Source: SIG440 sp045591095
Lineage (GTDB): Bacteria > Bacillota > Clostridia > Monoglobales > Monoglobaceae
Reading direction: 5' to 3'
Length of the DNA stretch: 62,789 nt
Assembly: GCA_045591095.1 (NCBI GenBank)
Contig: JAZNSF010000041.1
Location: 1-62,789, forward strand
In this document: piece by piece, positions 5,996 to 15,665 of the stretch
How positions within the stretch are numbered: the stretch's first letter is position 1
Layout of the letters: each line of letters opens with the position of its first letter
Translations under genes and position numbers: made by a program
The notes under the pieces: model-generated
Told to the model about the DNA's origin: nothing
Database searches by the model: none
What the model saw: the letters and a program-made list of their open reading frames with translations, nothing else

Positions 5996-6499
5996 ATGAG
6001 ACTTAACATTGTACTTGTGGAACCTGAAATCCCTTCAAATACGGGGAATATTTCGCGCACGTGCTCGGTAATTGATGCGTCGCTTCATCTGGTTCATCCG
6101 CTTGGGTTTGATATAAGCGAAAAAGCAGTGAGACGCGCGGGCCTTGATTATTGGGACGAATTAGATTTACATGAATATCAAAGCTTTGAAGAAGTAAAAG
6201 AAAAATACCCAAATGGGAAATTTTACTACTGCACGACAAAGGCAAAATATACGTACAGCAGGGTGGATTTTCCAAAAGGCGAAGATGCAGAAGTTTTTCT
6301 GGTATTTGGCAAGGAAACAAAGGGTCTTCCGGAGGAGCTGCTTCGGGAAAACTTAGAGAATTGCATACGAATACCTATGAAAGAAAATAAAAGGTCTTTA
6401 AACCTTTCCAATTCGGTTGCGGTTATCGCATACGAGGTTTTAAGACAAAACGAGTTTAAGAATTTACAAGAGGAAGGATTTTTGAGAGAAAATGATTAA
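5996..6499 (+). CDS. trmL: tRNA (cytidine/uridine-34 2'-O)-methyltransferase TrmL
   Basis: This 167-residue SPOUT-class enzyme methylates the 2'-OH of the wobble base in tRNA-Leu isoacceptors using S-adenosylmethionine. The three SpoU motifs are visible: PSNTGNISRTC (residues 13-23), LVFGKETKGLP (102-112) and NKRSLNLSNSVAVIAYE (131-147), which form the knotted cofactor site. Length is normal for TrmL. The start follows AAAGGAG. It is the first gene of a rightward block of eleven genes, and the next gene (degV) overlaps it by 8 bp. Its leader holds hairpin array 2. Confidence 0.92.
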   Translation: MRLNIVLVEPEIPSNTGNISRTCSVIDASLHLVHPLGFDISEKAVRRAGLDYWDELDLHEYQSFEEVKEKYPNGKFYYCTTKAKYTYSRVDFPKGEDAEVFLVFGKETKGLPEELLRENLENCIRIPMKENKRSLNLSNSVAVIAYEVLRQNEFKNLQEEGFLREND

Positions 6500-7337
6500 A
6501 ATTATGACAGATTTATCAGCAGATATTCCAAAGGAGATAGCGCTGGAAAACGATATTGCGATGCTGCCGTTTTACATTAATGCAGGGGATGAAAGTATTT
6601 TAGCGGATGAAAACTACACACCGGATATGTTTTATGAAAAGTTTAAAACACTGGACCAGATGCCTTCAACCAGTCAGGCAACCCCCGCAATCTTAGAAGA
6701 TATGTATCGCGCTCTTGGCAAGGAAAACCAGATTATTCATATTACTATCCCTGCTAACAGCAGCGGGATTGTAAATACTGCCCGTAATATCTCTAGCCAG
6801 CTTATCGAAGAAGAAGGCTTTGACATAACCATTGTGGACTCAAGTATGTATAGCCTTGGTATAGGTCAAAACGTTATTGATGCGGCAAAAATGGCTAAAC
6901 AAGGCAAGTCAAAAGACGAAATACTTGCGTTTTTGAAAGAACGGTTTGAAAAGGATAAGGTGTACTTTATAGTAGACGATTTATCCTATCTTCAAAAGGG
7001 CGGCAGGATAAAGGCTACAACAATGGTTGTTTCCAAGGTTTTGGACATAAAGCCGATTCTTCATTCAAACGATGGTATGGTAGAAGCATTTGACAAGGTA
7101 AAGGGTCTTAAAAGAGCTGTCTCAAAAATGGTTGATATTGCGGCCGAAAGAATGGAAGACCCAGAAAACGGTACAGTATACGTTATGCATGCAGATGCAC
7201 CTGACAAGGCCGAGCTTACTGCCGAAATGATTAGAAATAAGGTAAATCCAAAGGAAATAGTTATTGGCAAGGTTGGCCCTATTATTACCTGCCACGCAGG
7301 AATAGGTGTGTTTGGAATATATTATAAGCACAAATAG
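6492..7337 (+). CDS. DegV family fatty-acid-binding protein
   Basis: This 281-residue cytoplasmic protein of the DegV (FakB-like) family binds a fatty acid and may hand it to a FakA kinase. It starts with IMTDLSADIPKE. The SATSQ-like motif appears as MPSTSQATP near residues 57-65. ANSSGIVNTARN follows, and VGPIITCHAGIGVFGI lies at the C-terminus where the family has GPxIGxHxGPG. Length is typical. No fakA lies in this window, so a fatty-acid kinase partner cannot be judged from here. It overlaps trmL by 8 bp and precedes the DUF4364 gene by 17 bp. Confidence 0.9.
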   Translation: MIKIMTDLSADIPKEIALENDIAMLPFYINAGDESILADENYTPDMFYEKFKTLDQMPSTSQATPAILEDMYRALGKENQIIHITIPANSSGIVNTARNISSQLIEEEGFDITIVDSSMYSLGIGQNVIDAAKMAKQGKSKDEILAFLKERFEKDKVYFIVDDLSYLQKGGRIKATTMVVSKVLDIKPILHSNDGMVEAFDKVKGLKRAVSKMVDIAAERMEDPENGTVYVMHADAPDKAELTAEMIRNKVNPKEIVIGKVGPIITCHAGIGVFGIYYKHK

Positions 7338-7354
7338 TTAAGGAATGATAGATT

Positions 7355-7891
7355 ATGTATCTTGAAAAGGAAGAAATGAAGTTCTCGGTGGTCTACGCTT
7401 TAAAGCAGTACAAGGCCCCTATGCCCGAAAATCGGCTTTACGAGATTTTTACCTGGGACAAAGAGATTATGGAATATTTTGATTTGTCCGGCGTGCTTGC
7501 AGAGCTAATCGAGGACGGGTATATCCTTAAAAAGTTTTATCGCAATGAGGAAGCCCTAGATTTAAGCGAAAGCGGACAGTCGGCATATTTGTTTTTTAAG
7601 GACCGTATCCCGTTTAGCATAAGAGAGAGGATAGATTCGGGGATAGGTAAGGTAAGATATGATGAGCTTATAGACCCAAATGCAATCCGCGCAGAAGTGG
7701 TTTTTGCAGCAGAGGAGCAGTATATGGCAAAATGCAGTATAGTTGAAAATAAGGTTCCGGTTCTGGAGCTTTCGCTTAATATGGGAAAAAGAGACCAGGC
7801 ACAAAAGGTTGCCAATTATTTTAAGAAGAATGCCGATAAAATTTATGAAGAAATTCTAAAGGTTTGCACCGAGGGAGAGGACAGAAGGTAG
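7355..7891 (+). CDS. DUF4364 family protein
   Basis: The protein is 178 residues long. The N-terminal part (MKFSVVYALKQYKAPMPENRLYEIF, followed by LIEDGYILKKF) looks like a winged helix, and the rest is an alpha/beta region. This fits DUF4364, a family found mainly in Clostridia and without a proven role; DNA binding is a guess from the fold. It lies 17 bp after degV, and mnmG follows 12 bp downstream, so it is part of the same transcript. Nothing suggests decay. Confidence 0.8.
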   Translation: MYLEKEEMKFSVVYALKQYKAPMPENRLYEIFTWDKEIMEYFDLSGVLAELIEDGYILKKFYRNEEALDLSESGQSAYLFFKDRIPFSIRERIDSGIGKVRYDELIDPNAIRAEVVFAAEEQYMAKCSIVENKVPVLELSLNMGKRDQAQKVANYFKKNADKIYEEILKVCTEGEDRR

Positions 7892-7903
7892 GAGGAAGTT
7901 AGT

Positions 7904-9766
7904 GTGTTTACAGCGGGAAGTTATGATATAGTGGTAGTAGGCGGCGGACATGCAGGTATTGAGGCGGCACTTTCGGCAGCCCGTCTTGGCATGAAGACCT
8001 GCCTTTTTTCCATAAGTCTTGACAGTGTGGCAAATCTACCTTGCAATCCAAGCATTGGCGGCACTGCAAAGGGGCATCTTGTGCGTGAGATAGATGCTTT
8101 GGGCGGAGAAATGGGAAAAGCAGCAGATAAAACGCTTCTTCAGTCCAGAATTTTAAACCGGGGCAAAGGGCCTGCGGTTTATTCGCTTCGTGCGCAGATA
8201 GACAGACGTGCCTACCAGAACGAAATGAAGCACCGTATTGAGATGTGCGATAATTTGCATCTTAAGCAGGGTGAAATTGTAAAGGTTAATCTTGATGACA
8301 GCGGATGTGTGAGGTCGGTTGAAACCCGTATGGGCGCCGAGTATCTTTGTAAGGCTGTCATAATATCAACAGGAACATACTTAAAATCAAGAATAATAAT
8401 CGGCGAATTCAGCCAGGAAAGCGGCCCTGACGGTGTGTTCCCGGCGACAGAGCTATCAGAAAACCTTAGAAACATAGGCGTTGAACTGGTTCGCTTCAAA
8501 ACCGGAACACCGCCCAGAGTAAACCGTCGCTCCATTGATTTTTCGCATCTTGAGGAACAACAAGGCGATGAGGAAATTACGCCATTCTCCTTTGAAACCA
8601 CAGACGCGCTTAAAAATACAGTAAGCTGCTTTGTTACCTACACAAACGAGAAGACACACAAGGTAATACTTGACAACATACACCGCTCGCCCCTATATGG
8701 CGGCGACATAAAGGGCATAGGGCCAAGATACTGTCCATCAATTGAGGATAAGATAGTAAGGTTTAAAGACAAAGAACGGCATCAGCTGTTTATTGAGCCG
8801 ATGGGCGAGGATACCGAAGAAATGTATATCCAAGGCTTTTCAAGCAGCCTTCCCGAAGAAGTACAGCTCGAAATGCTGAAAACCCTCCCGGGACTTGAAA
8901 ATGCTCAGGTTACCAGAAATGCCTATGCTATCGAATATGACTGCTGTAACCCCTTACAGCTAAAAGCAACACTTGAATTTAAAAATATTCCCGGACTTTA
9001 TGGGGCGGGACAGTTTAATGGAACTTCAGGATATGAAGAAGCGGCGGCACAAGGACTTATGGCCGGCATAAATGCGGCACTTAAATTAAAAGGAAAAGCC
9101 CCGTTTATCCTTGACCGAAGCGACGCATACATAGGTACGCTTATTGACGACCTTGTGACAAAAGGCACCAACGAGCCTTATCGTATGATGACCTCAAGGT
9201 CAGAATATCGCCTTATCTTAAGACAGGATAATGCGGATTTAAGACTTACAAAAATGGGATACGAAATCGGGCTTATATCAGAAGAAAGATACCAAAAATT
9301 TAAAGAGAAAAAACGTATGATAGAGGAAGAGGTGGAGCGTCTTTCAAAAATTGTCTATCCTCCAAGCCAAAAAGTAAATGACTTTTTAATGTCTCTTTCG
9401 GCAACGCCGATTTCGACCGGAATACACGCAAATGATTTGCTTAAAAGGCCCGAGGTCACTTATGAGAGTCTTGGAGTTTTGGATGAGGATAGGCCTATTT
9501 TACCGAAAGACGTGACCGAGCAGGTAGAAATCAGCATCAAGTACGAGGGATATATAAATCGCCAGATTATGCAGGCTGAAAAGTTTAAACGCCTGGAAGA
9601 CAAAAAAATCCCCCAGGACATTGACTATAGGGCTGTCGAGGGACTAAGACTTGAGGCTAGGCAAAAACTGGAAAAGCTAAGACCTCATTCCATAGGTCAG
9701 GCATCAAGAATTTCGGGGGTTTCGCCTGCCGATATTGCAGTTTTAGTGGTTTATCTCAAAAAATAA
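7904..9766 (+). CDS. mnmG: tRNA uridine-5-carboxymethylaminomethyl modification enzyme MnmG (GidA)
   Basis: MnmG is an FAD enzyme that, with the GTPase MnmE, installs the cmnm5 group on U34 of several tRNAs. The FAD motif VVVGGGHAGIEAALSAARLG is at residues 10-29. The family signatures NPSIGGTAKGHLVREIDALGG and GPAVYSLRAQIDR follow, with YEEAAAQGLMAGINAA in the middle. The 620-residue length is normal. The start is GTG at 7904 behind TAGGAGGA. In many Firmicutes mnmG follows mnmE near the replication origin. Here mnmE is absent and the gene sits among unrelated housekeeping genes. Confidence 0.96.
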   Translation: MFTAGSYDIVVVGGGHAGIEAALSAARLGMKTCLFSISLDSVANLPCNPSIGGTAKGHLVREIDALGGEMGKAADKTLLQSRILNRGKGPAVYSLRAQIDRRAYQNEMKHRIEMCDNLHLKQGEIVKVNLDDSGCVRSVETRMGAEYLCKAVIISTGTYLKSRIIIGEFSQESGPDGVFPATELSENLRNIGVELVRFKTGTPPRVNRRSIDFSHLEEQQGDEEITPFSFETTDALKNTVSCFVTYTNEKTHKVILDNIHRSPLYGGDIKGIGPRYCPSIEDKIVRFKDKERHQLFIEPMGEDTEEMYIQGFSSSLPEEVQLEMLKTLPGLENAQVTRNAYAIEYDCCNPLQLKATLEFKNIPGLYGAGQFNGTSGYEEAAAQGLMAGINAALKLKGKAPFILDRSDAYIGTLIDDLVTKGTNEPYRMMTSRSEYRLILRQDNADLRLTKMGYEIGLISEERYQKFKEKKRMIEEEVERLSKIVYPPSQKVNDFLMSLSATPISTGIHANDLLKRPEVTYESLGVLDEDRPILPKDVTEQVEISIKYEGYINRQIMQAEKFKRLEDKKIPQDIDYRAVEGLRLEARQKLEKLRPHSIGQASRISGVSPADIAVLVVYLKK

Positions 9767-9780
9767 AAGGATAGGTTAAG

Positions 9781-10671
9781 ATGAAGAGGATTATCGCCGG
9801 TCAAAATGATGCCGGGCAACGCCTGGATAAGTTTTTGACAAAGCTTTTAAAGGATGCGCCGACGAGTGCGATTTACAAGTGGATAAGGAAAAAACGTGTT
9901 AAGGTAAACGGCAAAAAACAGGAAATTTCGTATACTATTAAGCAAGGCGATGTACTGGAGCTTTATATAAACGACGAGTTTTTTAGTGGCGGCAAGGCAG
10001 TGGTTAAAGAAAGTCTGCCTTTGACGGTTGTATACGAGGATAAAAATATCATCATAGTCGATAAATCCTCAGGTATTTCGGTTCATGGCGAAGAAGGCTC
10101 GCTTTTGGAACGTATCCATTTTTATCTGTATAAGAAAGGCGAGTATGACCCACAAAAAGAAAATACATTCAGACCGTCCCTTTGCAACAGGATAGACAAA
10201 AATACGTCGGGACTTGTGATTGCAGCAAAGAATGCGGTAGCGCTTAGAATAGTTAATGAAAAGTTGAAAAACCACGAGATTGATAAGTTTTATATAGCTA
10301 AAGTGGAAGGTGAGCTTAACCCCAAAAACGGTCGGATAGAGGGATATACCTTTAAAAACGAGGCCGAGCGCAAGGTGTATTTCATTAAAGAAATGCAAAA
10401 AGGGGCAAAACCATGCCTTACCCTTTACAAAAGCCTTGGGGAAAGTTTGGTTGAGGTACAGCTGATTACAGGACGTACCCACCAAATCCGTGCATCTTTT
10501 GCGTGGCTAGGACACCCACTGGTTGGAGATGTAAAGTATGGTGCCCAAAAAGATGGCAGGCGTGACTTCCAGATGCTTAAGGCATACAAGATACTATTTA
10601 ACTTTAAAACACCTGCAGGGGAGCTTGAATATTTAAACGGAAAGGTTATCGAATCTGGGAAAAATTTTTAG
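9781..10671 (+). CDS. RluA family pseudouridine synthase
   Basis: This 296-residue RNA-modifying enzyme has an N-terminal S4 RNA-binding domain (residues 12-65, RLDKFLTKLLKDAPTSAIYKW) and a pseudouridine synthase domain. The catalytic aspartate is D139 in CNRIDKNTSGLVIAAK. The TGRTHQIRASFAWLGHPLVGD motif is near residue 230. It is closest to the RluC/RluD group acting on 23S rRNA, but the exact uridine cannot be read from the sequence. It lies 14 bp after mnmG and 21 bp before addA. Confidence 0.92.
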   Translation: MKRIIAGQNDAGQRLDKFLTKLLKDAPTSAIYKWIRKKRVKVNGKKQEISYTIKQGDVLELYINDEFFSGGKAVVKESLPLTVVYEDKNIIIVDKSSGISVHGEEGSLLERIHFYLYKKGEYDPQKENTFRPSLCNRIDKNTSGLVIAAKNAVALRIVNEKLKNHEIDKFYIAKVEGELNPKNGRIEGYTFKNEAERKVYFIKEMQKGAKPCLTLYKSLGESLVEVQLITGRTHQIRASFAWLGHPLVGDVKYGAQKDGRRDFQMLKAYKILFNFKTPAGELEYLNGKVIESGKNF

Positions 10672-10692
10672 GATAGGATTGAGGGTCAAAGC

Positions 10693-13600
10693 GTGAATTG
10701 GACAAACGAGCAGCGTCAGGCAATTGAATACAGCGGCGAAAATATTCTGCTTGCGGCAGCAGCAGGGTCTGGTAAAACTGCGGTTTTGGTGCAGAGAATT
10801 ATTGAGCTTATTTGCCACGAAAAAGACCCCATCAATATAAACGAGCTGTTGGTTTTGACCTTTACCGATGCGGCAGCAAGAGAAATGCGCGAAAAAATAT
10901 CGAATGCCATTGAAAAGGCTTTATCTGAGAACCCAGAGAATAAGCACCTCCAAAATCAAAGGCTACTTATGCATTCTGCCTCTATATCGACTATTCATTC
11001 TTTTTGCTTGATGCTTATAAAAAATAATATACATATGACAGATTTGCCGGTGAACTTTTCGCTGGTTTCTGAAATTGAAAATAAAATGCTGATTGACACT
11101 GCTCTTGACAGTGTTTTAGAGCGGTTTTATGGTAATATTGACCATGATAAGTCCATAAGAGATTTGGTTATGGGCTATGGAGGCATAAAGAATGACAGTG
11201 CCCTTCGTGAAACAGTACTTTCGCTTCTTTCTTTCAGTAAGAGTATGGCAAGTCCCTCAAAATGGCTGAATAGTACTGTACGTGAGTTTTTGCTTGTAAA
11301 AAAGTCAAATTCCTTGCTAGGTACCGTTTGGCAAAAATGGCTTACCGAAAAGGCAGAGCAGCTTAAATGCGAGACTATAAAGCTGTATCAGGATATACTT
11401 TTTGAGTGTCAAAGCTTAGAAGAAGGGCATTCGTATATCCAGTTTTTTGATATAGAAAAAGCAAGTATAGCAAGGACTTTTTCGCATATGGATACGAGGG
11501 ATTATTCGTCAGTACGTGACGGTGTGGCAGTTTTTGAGTTTCAAAGACTTCCTCAGGGGATGCGTAATCCTGACGAAAAGACTTTAGCATTGCAAAACAA
11601 AATCAAGGCACTAAGGCAGATGGCAAAGGATAATATGTCAGACCTTTGGTCTTTATACAGAATTCCCGAAGAGGAAATGATAAAAAGGATAGCAGAAACT
11701 TATCCCATAATCAGGACTTTAAAAAATATTGTTCTAATATGTGACCGAAACCACACAAAATTAAAGAGAGAAAAGAACTTTTTGGATTTTTCGGACCTTG
11801 AACACGAGGCCCTTGAGCTGCTTGTCGGCAAAAATGGAGAAAGAACCATGACAGCCAAAGCTTTAAGGGAAAAGTACCACGAAATTCTGATAGACGAATA
11901 TCAGGACACAAACCATATCCAGGATGCGATTTTTGGCGCTTTGTCAAGGGAAAACCGCAATATATTTATGGTAGGAGATTTAAAGCAGAGTATATATACA
12001 TTCAGAAATGCCGTGCCAAAGCTCTTTGCTGACAAGTACCAACGCTACGAACAAAGCGCAGGCGACGGCCATTTAATCAGGCTGTTTAAAAACTTTCGAA
12101 GCCGAAAGGCAGTGGTAGATGTGGCCAACTTTACATTCAGCACTGTTATGGGACTTGAGGTAGGCGATGTTGATTATACCGAGGAAGAGTACCTCATTCA
12201 GGGTGCTGAATACCCTATTGGAACAGATACCGTGGATTTTGTACCCGAATTTCACTTTGCATGCACTAACGGGGAGTTAGCAGAAGGTGAGGAACACCTT
12301 TCAAAAAGCGAGATTGAGGCACGTATTGCGGCTAAGAGAATACGTGAAATGATTGATTCGGGCTTTAAAGTGTTTGACAAGCAAAAAAAAGAAATGCGGC
12401 CAATTAAGTACAGCGACGTGGTTGTCCTTATGCGAAACACAAAAAGCGCAGCACCGGTCTTTGAAAGTGTATTTGAGGAGTCGGGCATCCCGACCTACAC
12501 CGAAGTTGGGCGTAGCTACCTTGACGCAAAAGAAGTCCAGACTGTACTTTCGTTTTTGCAGATAATAGACAACCCCCGTCAGGATATTCCCTTGATTGCG
12601 GTTATGCGTTCGCCTATGTGGGGATTTTCGCCCGAGGATTTGGCAAAAATCCGGAGCAAAATGAAAAAAGGCTGCTTTTTTGATGCAGTTATCCACTGTG
12701 CCTCGCTGGGTGATGAGAAAACGGTAGATTTTTTAAATGAGCTTAATATATTAAGAAAAAAATCAGAGCATTCGGGAATTGAACAGCTTATCTGGCACAT
12801 ATACTATGAGTATGGTTATTACGCATATGCCGGGGCCCAGAGCCGAGGCCGCGAGCGCCAGGCAAACCTAAAGCTTTTGTTTCAGCGCGCGGCAGAATTT
12901 GAGCATACCGGACTTAGCGGCCTGTTTAGCTTTATGGCGTATATCGAAAGCCTTAAGAGTCAGGGCCTTGACTTAGCGCCGTCAAAGATTTTGGGTGATG
13001 GAGACAATGTGGTAAAGATTATGACCATCCATAAGTCAAAGGGTCTGGAGTTTCCGGTGGTGATACTTTCTGATACTGCACGTAACTTTAATATAAGAGA
13101 TTTGAGCGATAATATAATATGGAACTCAGAGATTGGTATTGGCTTAGACTATGTTGATACAAAACTCAGAGTGAGATATCCGTCTATTCCGCGAGAAATT
13201 GTAGCGGCAAAATCTAAGGGTGAGCTTTTGTCCGAGGAAATGCGGCTTCTCTATGTAGCACTTACCAGAGCGCGCGAAAAGCTTATAGTAACTTGTACCT
13301 TTAAAGAAACCAAGCAAGGACCAACTCTTCCACTTTACAAAGAAAGCGGACAGGCAAAGCCTTGCTACATAAGAAGCAAAATGTGCTTTGGTGATTGGAT
13401 TCTGGCAGCTGTATTAATGCATCCTGATGCCAAGAATTTGCGAGAATATTTTGGGTTTGAGGGCATGATAGATGCAAAATCGCAAGGCTTTGACATAATG
13501 ACAAAGCTTTATAAAAGTCAGAGTGAAATCTCTGTACCTACCAGAGAAAAGGACATGCCCATAGCATTTAGCGAAGCGGATAGCAAGGATTTTGATGCAC

Positions 13601-14277
13601 AAATTAAGGAGAAACTTGAATATACCTATCCAAACGAATTTTTAGGTAAATACCCGATTAAGCTGTCGGTCAGTGAAGCAAAGTGTATTAAGGCGGAAGA
13701 TGAGGACTATACGCCCGTTATTTCGGAACTGAGATTGGCGAAAATCCAACCACTAGAAAGAGTTACAGGCGCCGAGCGAGGTACTGTGGTGCATTTTTTA
13801 ATGCAGATGGCAAAGCCCAAGGAGATCAACTCCTGTGAGGACGTAATGGCTTTGGTAAAGAAAATGGAAGCCGAGCAGATAATAACTCCCAGTCAGGCAG
13901 AAGCGGTTGATGCACAAAAAATATTTGAGTTTTTTGCGAGTCCCATAGGCGAAAGACTGAAAAATGCGGTGAGGGTTGAAAAAGAGTTTGGATTTTACAC
14001 AAAGGTGCCACTTAGTGAGGTTTATAAAACAGAGCAGAAAGGCGAAATTCTTATTCAGGGAATGATGGACTGCTTCTTCTCAGAGACGGATGGGACGGTT
14101 GTTCTTTTGGACTTTAAAACCGACCGGGCAAAAACAAAAGAAGATGCCGAAAGAATAGCAAAGAGATATACCACACAGATGAAGTATTACAAAAAAGCTC
14201 TCGCTGAGATTTTGGCAAAAGATGTAGACGAATGTTACTTATACTTTTTGGATTGCGGACAGCTTGTAAAGGCCTAA
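10693..14277 (+). CDS. addA: ATP-dependent helicase/nuclease subunit A (AddA)
   Basis: AddA is the 3'-5' helicase and nuclease subunit of the AddAB complex that resects double-strand breaks for recombination. The 1194 residues carry a UvrD-type helicase: Walker A AAAGSGKTAVLV (22-33), ILIDEYQDTNHIQ, GDLKQSIYTFRNA, IHKSKGLEFPVVILS and LLYVALTRAREKL. The C-terminal RecB-type nuclease is intact, with IQGMMDCFF and VVLLDFKTDRAK supplying the metal-binding acids. The start is GTG at 10693 behind a weak GGATTGAGG. The partner addB, usually directly upstream, is not in this window. Confidence 0.95.
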   Translation: MNWTNEQRQAIEYSGENILLAAAAGSGKTAVLVQRIIELICHEKDPININELLVLTFTDAAAREMREKISNAIEKALSENPENKHLQNQRLLMHSASISTIHSFCLMLIKNNIHMTDLPVNFSLVSEIENKMLIDTALDSVLERFYGNIDHDKSIRDLVMGYGGIKNDSALRETVLSLLSFSKSMASPSKWLNSTVREFLLVKKSNSLLGTVWQKWLTEKAEQLKCETIKLYQDILFECQSLEEGHSYIQFFDIEKASIARTFSHMDTRDYSSVRDGVAVFEFQRLPQGMRNPDEKTLALQNKIKALRQMAKDNMSDLWSLYRIPEEEMIKRIAETYPIIRTLKNIVLICDRNHTKLKREKNFLDFSDLEHEALELLVGKNGERTMTAKALREKYHEILIDEYQDTNHIQDAIFGALSRENRNIFMVGDLKQSIYTFRNAVPKLFADKYQRYEQSAGDGHLIRLFKNFRSRKAVVDVANFTFSTVMGLEVGDVDYTEEEYLIQGAEYPIGTDTVDFVPEFHFACTNGELAEGEEHLSKSEIEARIAAKRIREMIDSGFKVFDKQKKEMRPIKYSDVVVLMRNTKSAAPVFESVFEESGIPTYTEVGRSYLDAKEVQTVLSFLQIIDNPRQDIPLIAVMRSPMWGFSPEDLAKIRSKMKKGCFFDAVIHCASLGDEKTVDFLNELNILRKKSEHSGIEQLIWHIYYEYGYYAYAGAQSRGRERQANLKLLFQRAAEFEHTGLSGLFSFMAYIESLKSQGLDLAPSKILGDGDNVVKIMTIHKSKGLEFPVVILSDTARNFNIRDLSDNIIWNSEIGIGLDYVDTKLRVRYPSIPREIVAAKSKGELLSEEMRLLYVALTRAREKLIVTCTFKETKQGPTLPLYKESGQAKPCYIRSKMCFGDWILAAVLMHPDAKNLREYFGFEGMIDAKSQGFDIMTKLYKSQSEISVPTREKDMPIAFSEADSKDFDAQIKEKLEYTYPNEFLGKYPIKLSVSEAKCIKAEDEDYTPVISELRLAKIQPLERVTGAERGTVVHFLMQMAKPKEINSCEDVMALVKKMEAEQIITPSQAEAVDAQKIFEFFASPIGERLKNAVRVEKEFGFYTKVPLSEVYKTEQKGEILIQGMMDCFFSETDGTVVLLDFKTDRAKTKEDAERIAKRYTTQMKYYKKALAEILAKDVDECYLYFLDCGQLVKA

Positions 14278-14301
14278 AAAACAAAAGAAAGGATTAAGGA
14301 T

Positions 14302-15432
14302 ATGAGGGTACTGATACTTACAATTACAACAGGACAAGGCCACAATCAGGTGGCAAAGAACTTAAGTAGATGTCTTTTTGACTGCGGTGCCGATACCTAT
14401 TCGATGGATGTTTTGGAATATATCAATCCTGTACTGAAAGAGCTTGTTTCAAAGGGGTATCTTATGTCCACAAAACGTCTTCCCAAGGTATATGGCAAAG
14501 CTTATCGCCTGGCAGAAAAAAGGGACATTGATAACAAAGAAAGCCGTGTTATAAAAATTACAAGCAGTATCATGGCAAGAAAACTGGAAAAGTTCATTAA
14601 TGAATATAAGCCCGACACCATCATATGCACCCACGTGTTTGCTGCGATGCTGGTTTCGGCTGTAAAAAAGAAAATTGACGAAAAAATAAAAACTGTGGGC
14701 ATTGTGACTGACTTTACCATTCATCCATATTGGGAAGAGACCGACCTAAACTATTACATTACGGCTACAGACTTGCTTATCAATCAGGCAGTAAAAAAGG
14801 GAATAGAAAAGAGCTCTGTAATAGACACAGGAATACCTATTGACCCTAAATTTTCTAATAAAATGCTAAAGAAAGAGGCAAGAGAAATCTTAGGCATTGA
14901 TGACATACGCACAGTACTTGTAATGAGCGGAAGCATGGGCTATGGAAAGATTGCGAGGATGATAAAACAACTTGACGAGACCCAGGTTGATTTTCAGATG
15001 ATTTCAGTTTGTGGGCATAACGAAAGGTTAAAAAACCAGATTGACAAAATGAACCTCAGACATAAAATCTATAATTTTGGGTTTTCTGATAAAGTAGATT
15101 TGTTTATGGATGCCGCTGACTGCATAATTACAAAGCCCGGAGGACTTACAACCAGTGAAGCCCTTGCCAAATCGCTACCTATTATTATGGCAAATCCTAT
15201 ACCCGGGCAGGAAGACCGGAATGTTGAGTTTTTGCTGAATAACGGAGCGGCGGTTAAGGTCAGCAGTACCTACCCGATTGACGAGGCGCTTTATCAGATA
15301 TTTACAAACGAAAAGAGGCTCAGCGAGCTTACACAAATGGTAGAAAAATTGGGTAAGCCAAAGTCCGCCAAAGATTTTACAGAGTTTATTTTAAAAATTA
15401 ACAGAGAGGAAGGGGCAGAGTATGAGACTTAG
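14302..15432 (+). CDS. MGDG-synthase-type glycosyltransferase
   Basis: The 376-residue GT-B enzyme is of the MurG/monogalactosyldiacylglycerol-synthase type. Its N-terminus LILTITTGQGHNQVAKNL is the glycine-rich acceptor-side loop of this family. TIICTHVFAAMLV lies in the first domain. The nucleotide-sugar site is ADCIITKPGGLTTSEALAKSLP, with PGQEDRN behind it. Such enzymes (UgtP/YpfP type) add glucose or galactose to diacylglycerol at the cytoplasmic membrane face, making glycolipids. The sugar is not readable here. It follows addA by 24 bp and overlaps feoA by 11 bp. Confidence 0.85.
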   Translation: MRVLILTITTGQGHNQVAKNLSRCLFDCGADTYSMDVLEYINPVLKELVSKGYLMSTKRLPKVYGKAYRLAEKRDIDNKESRVIKITSSIMARKLEKFINEYKPDTIICTHVFAAMLVSAVKKKIDEKIKTVGIVTDFTIHPYWEETDLNYYITATDLLINQAVKKGIEKSSVIDTGIPIDPKFSNKMLKKEAREILGIDDIRTVLVMSGSMGYGKIARMIKQLDETQVDFQMISVCGHNERLKNQIDKMNLRHKIYNFGFSDKVDLFMDAADCIITKPGGLTTSEALAKSLPIIMANPIPGQEDRNVEFLLNNGAAVKVSSTYPIDEALYQIFTNEKRLSELTQMVEKLGKPKSAKDFTEFILKINREEGAEYET

Positions 15433-15649
15433 CGAGGGAATCCCAGACCAGGAATATTTTGTTAAGGCAATAGATTTGGAGCTTGCCGCAAAAAGGAGAC
15501 TTGAAATTTTGGGAATGACTCATAGTGCCCGTGTTCTGGTGCTTAACTCTAAACGTTCGGGAACAAAAATAATTAAGGTCCGTGGCACCAGATTTGCCTT
15601 GGGAGCAGAATTTTCTAAAGGCATAAGCGTTGAACCTTGCCAGGACTAA
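15422..15649 (+). CDS. feoA: Ferrous iron transport protein A (FeoA)
   Basis: This 75-residue protein has the SH3-like FeoA fold: AAKRRLEILGMTHSARVLVL in the middle, then IIKVRGTRFALGAEFSKGISV at the end, as in other FeoA proteins. It is thought to assist FeoB at the cytoplasmic face. It overlaps the preceding glycosyltransferase gene by 11 bp and is 16 bp from feoB. No DtxR/Fur-type operator is apparent, because the gene has no promoter region of its own. Confidence 0.87.
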   Translation: MRLSEGIPDQEYFVKAIDLELAAKRRLEILGMTHSARVLVLNSKRSGTKIIKVRGTRFALGAEFSKGISVEPCQD

Positions 15650-15665
15650 AGAGGGGTGAGAGAAT

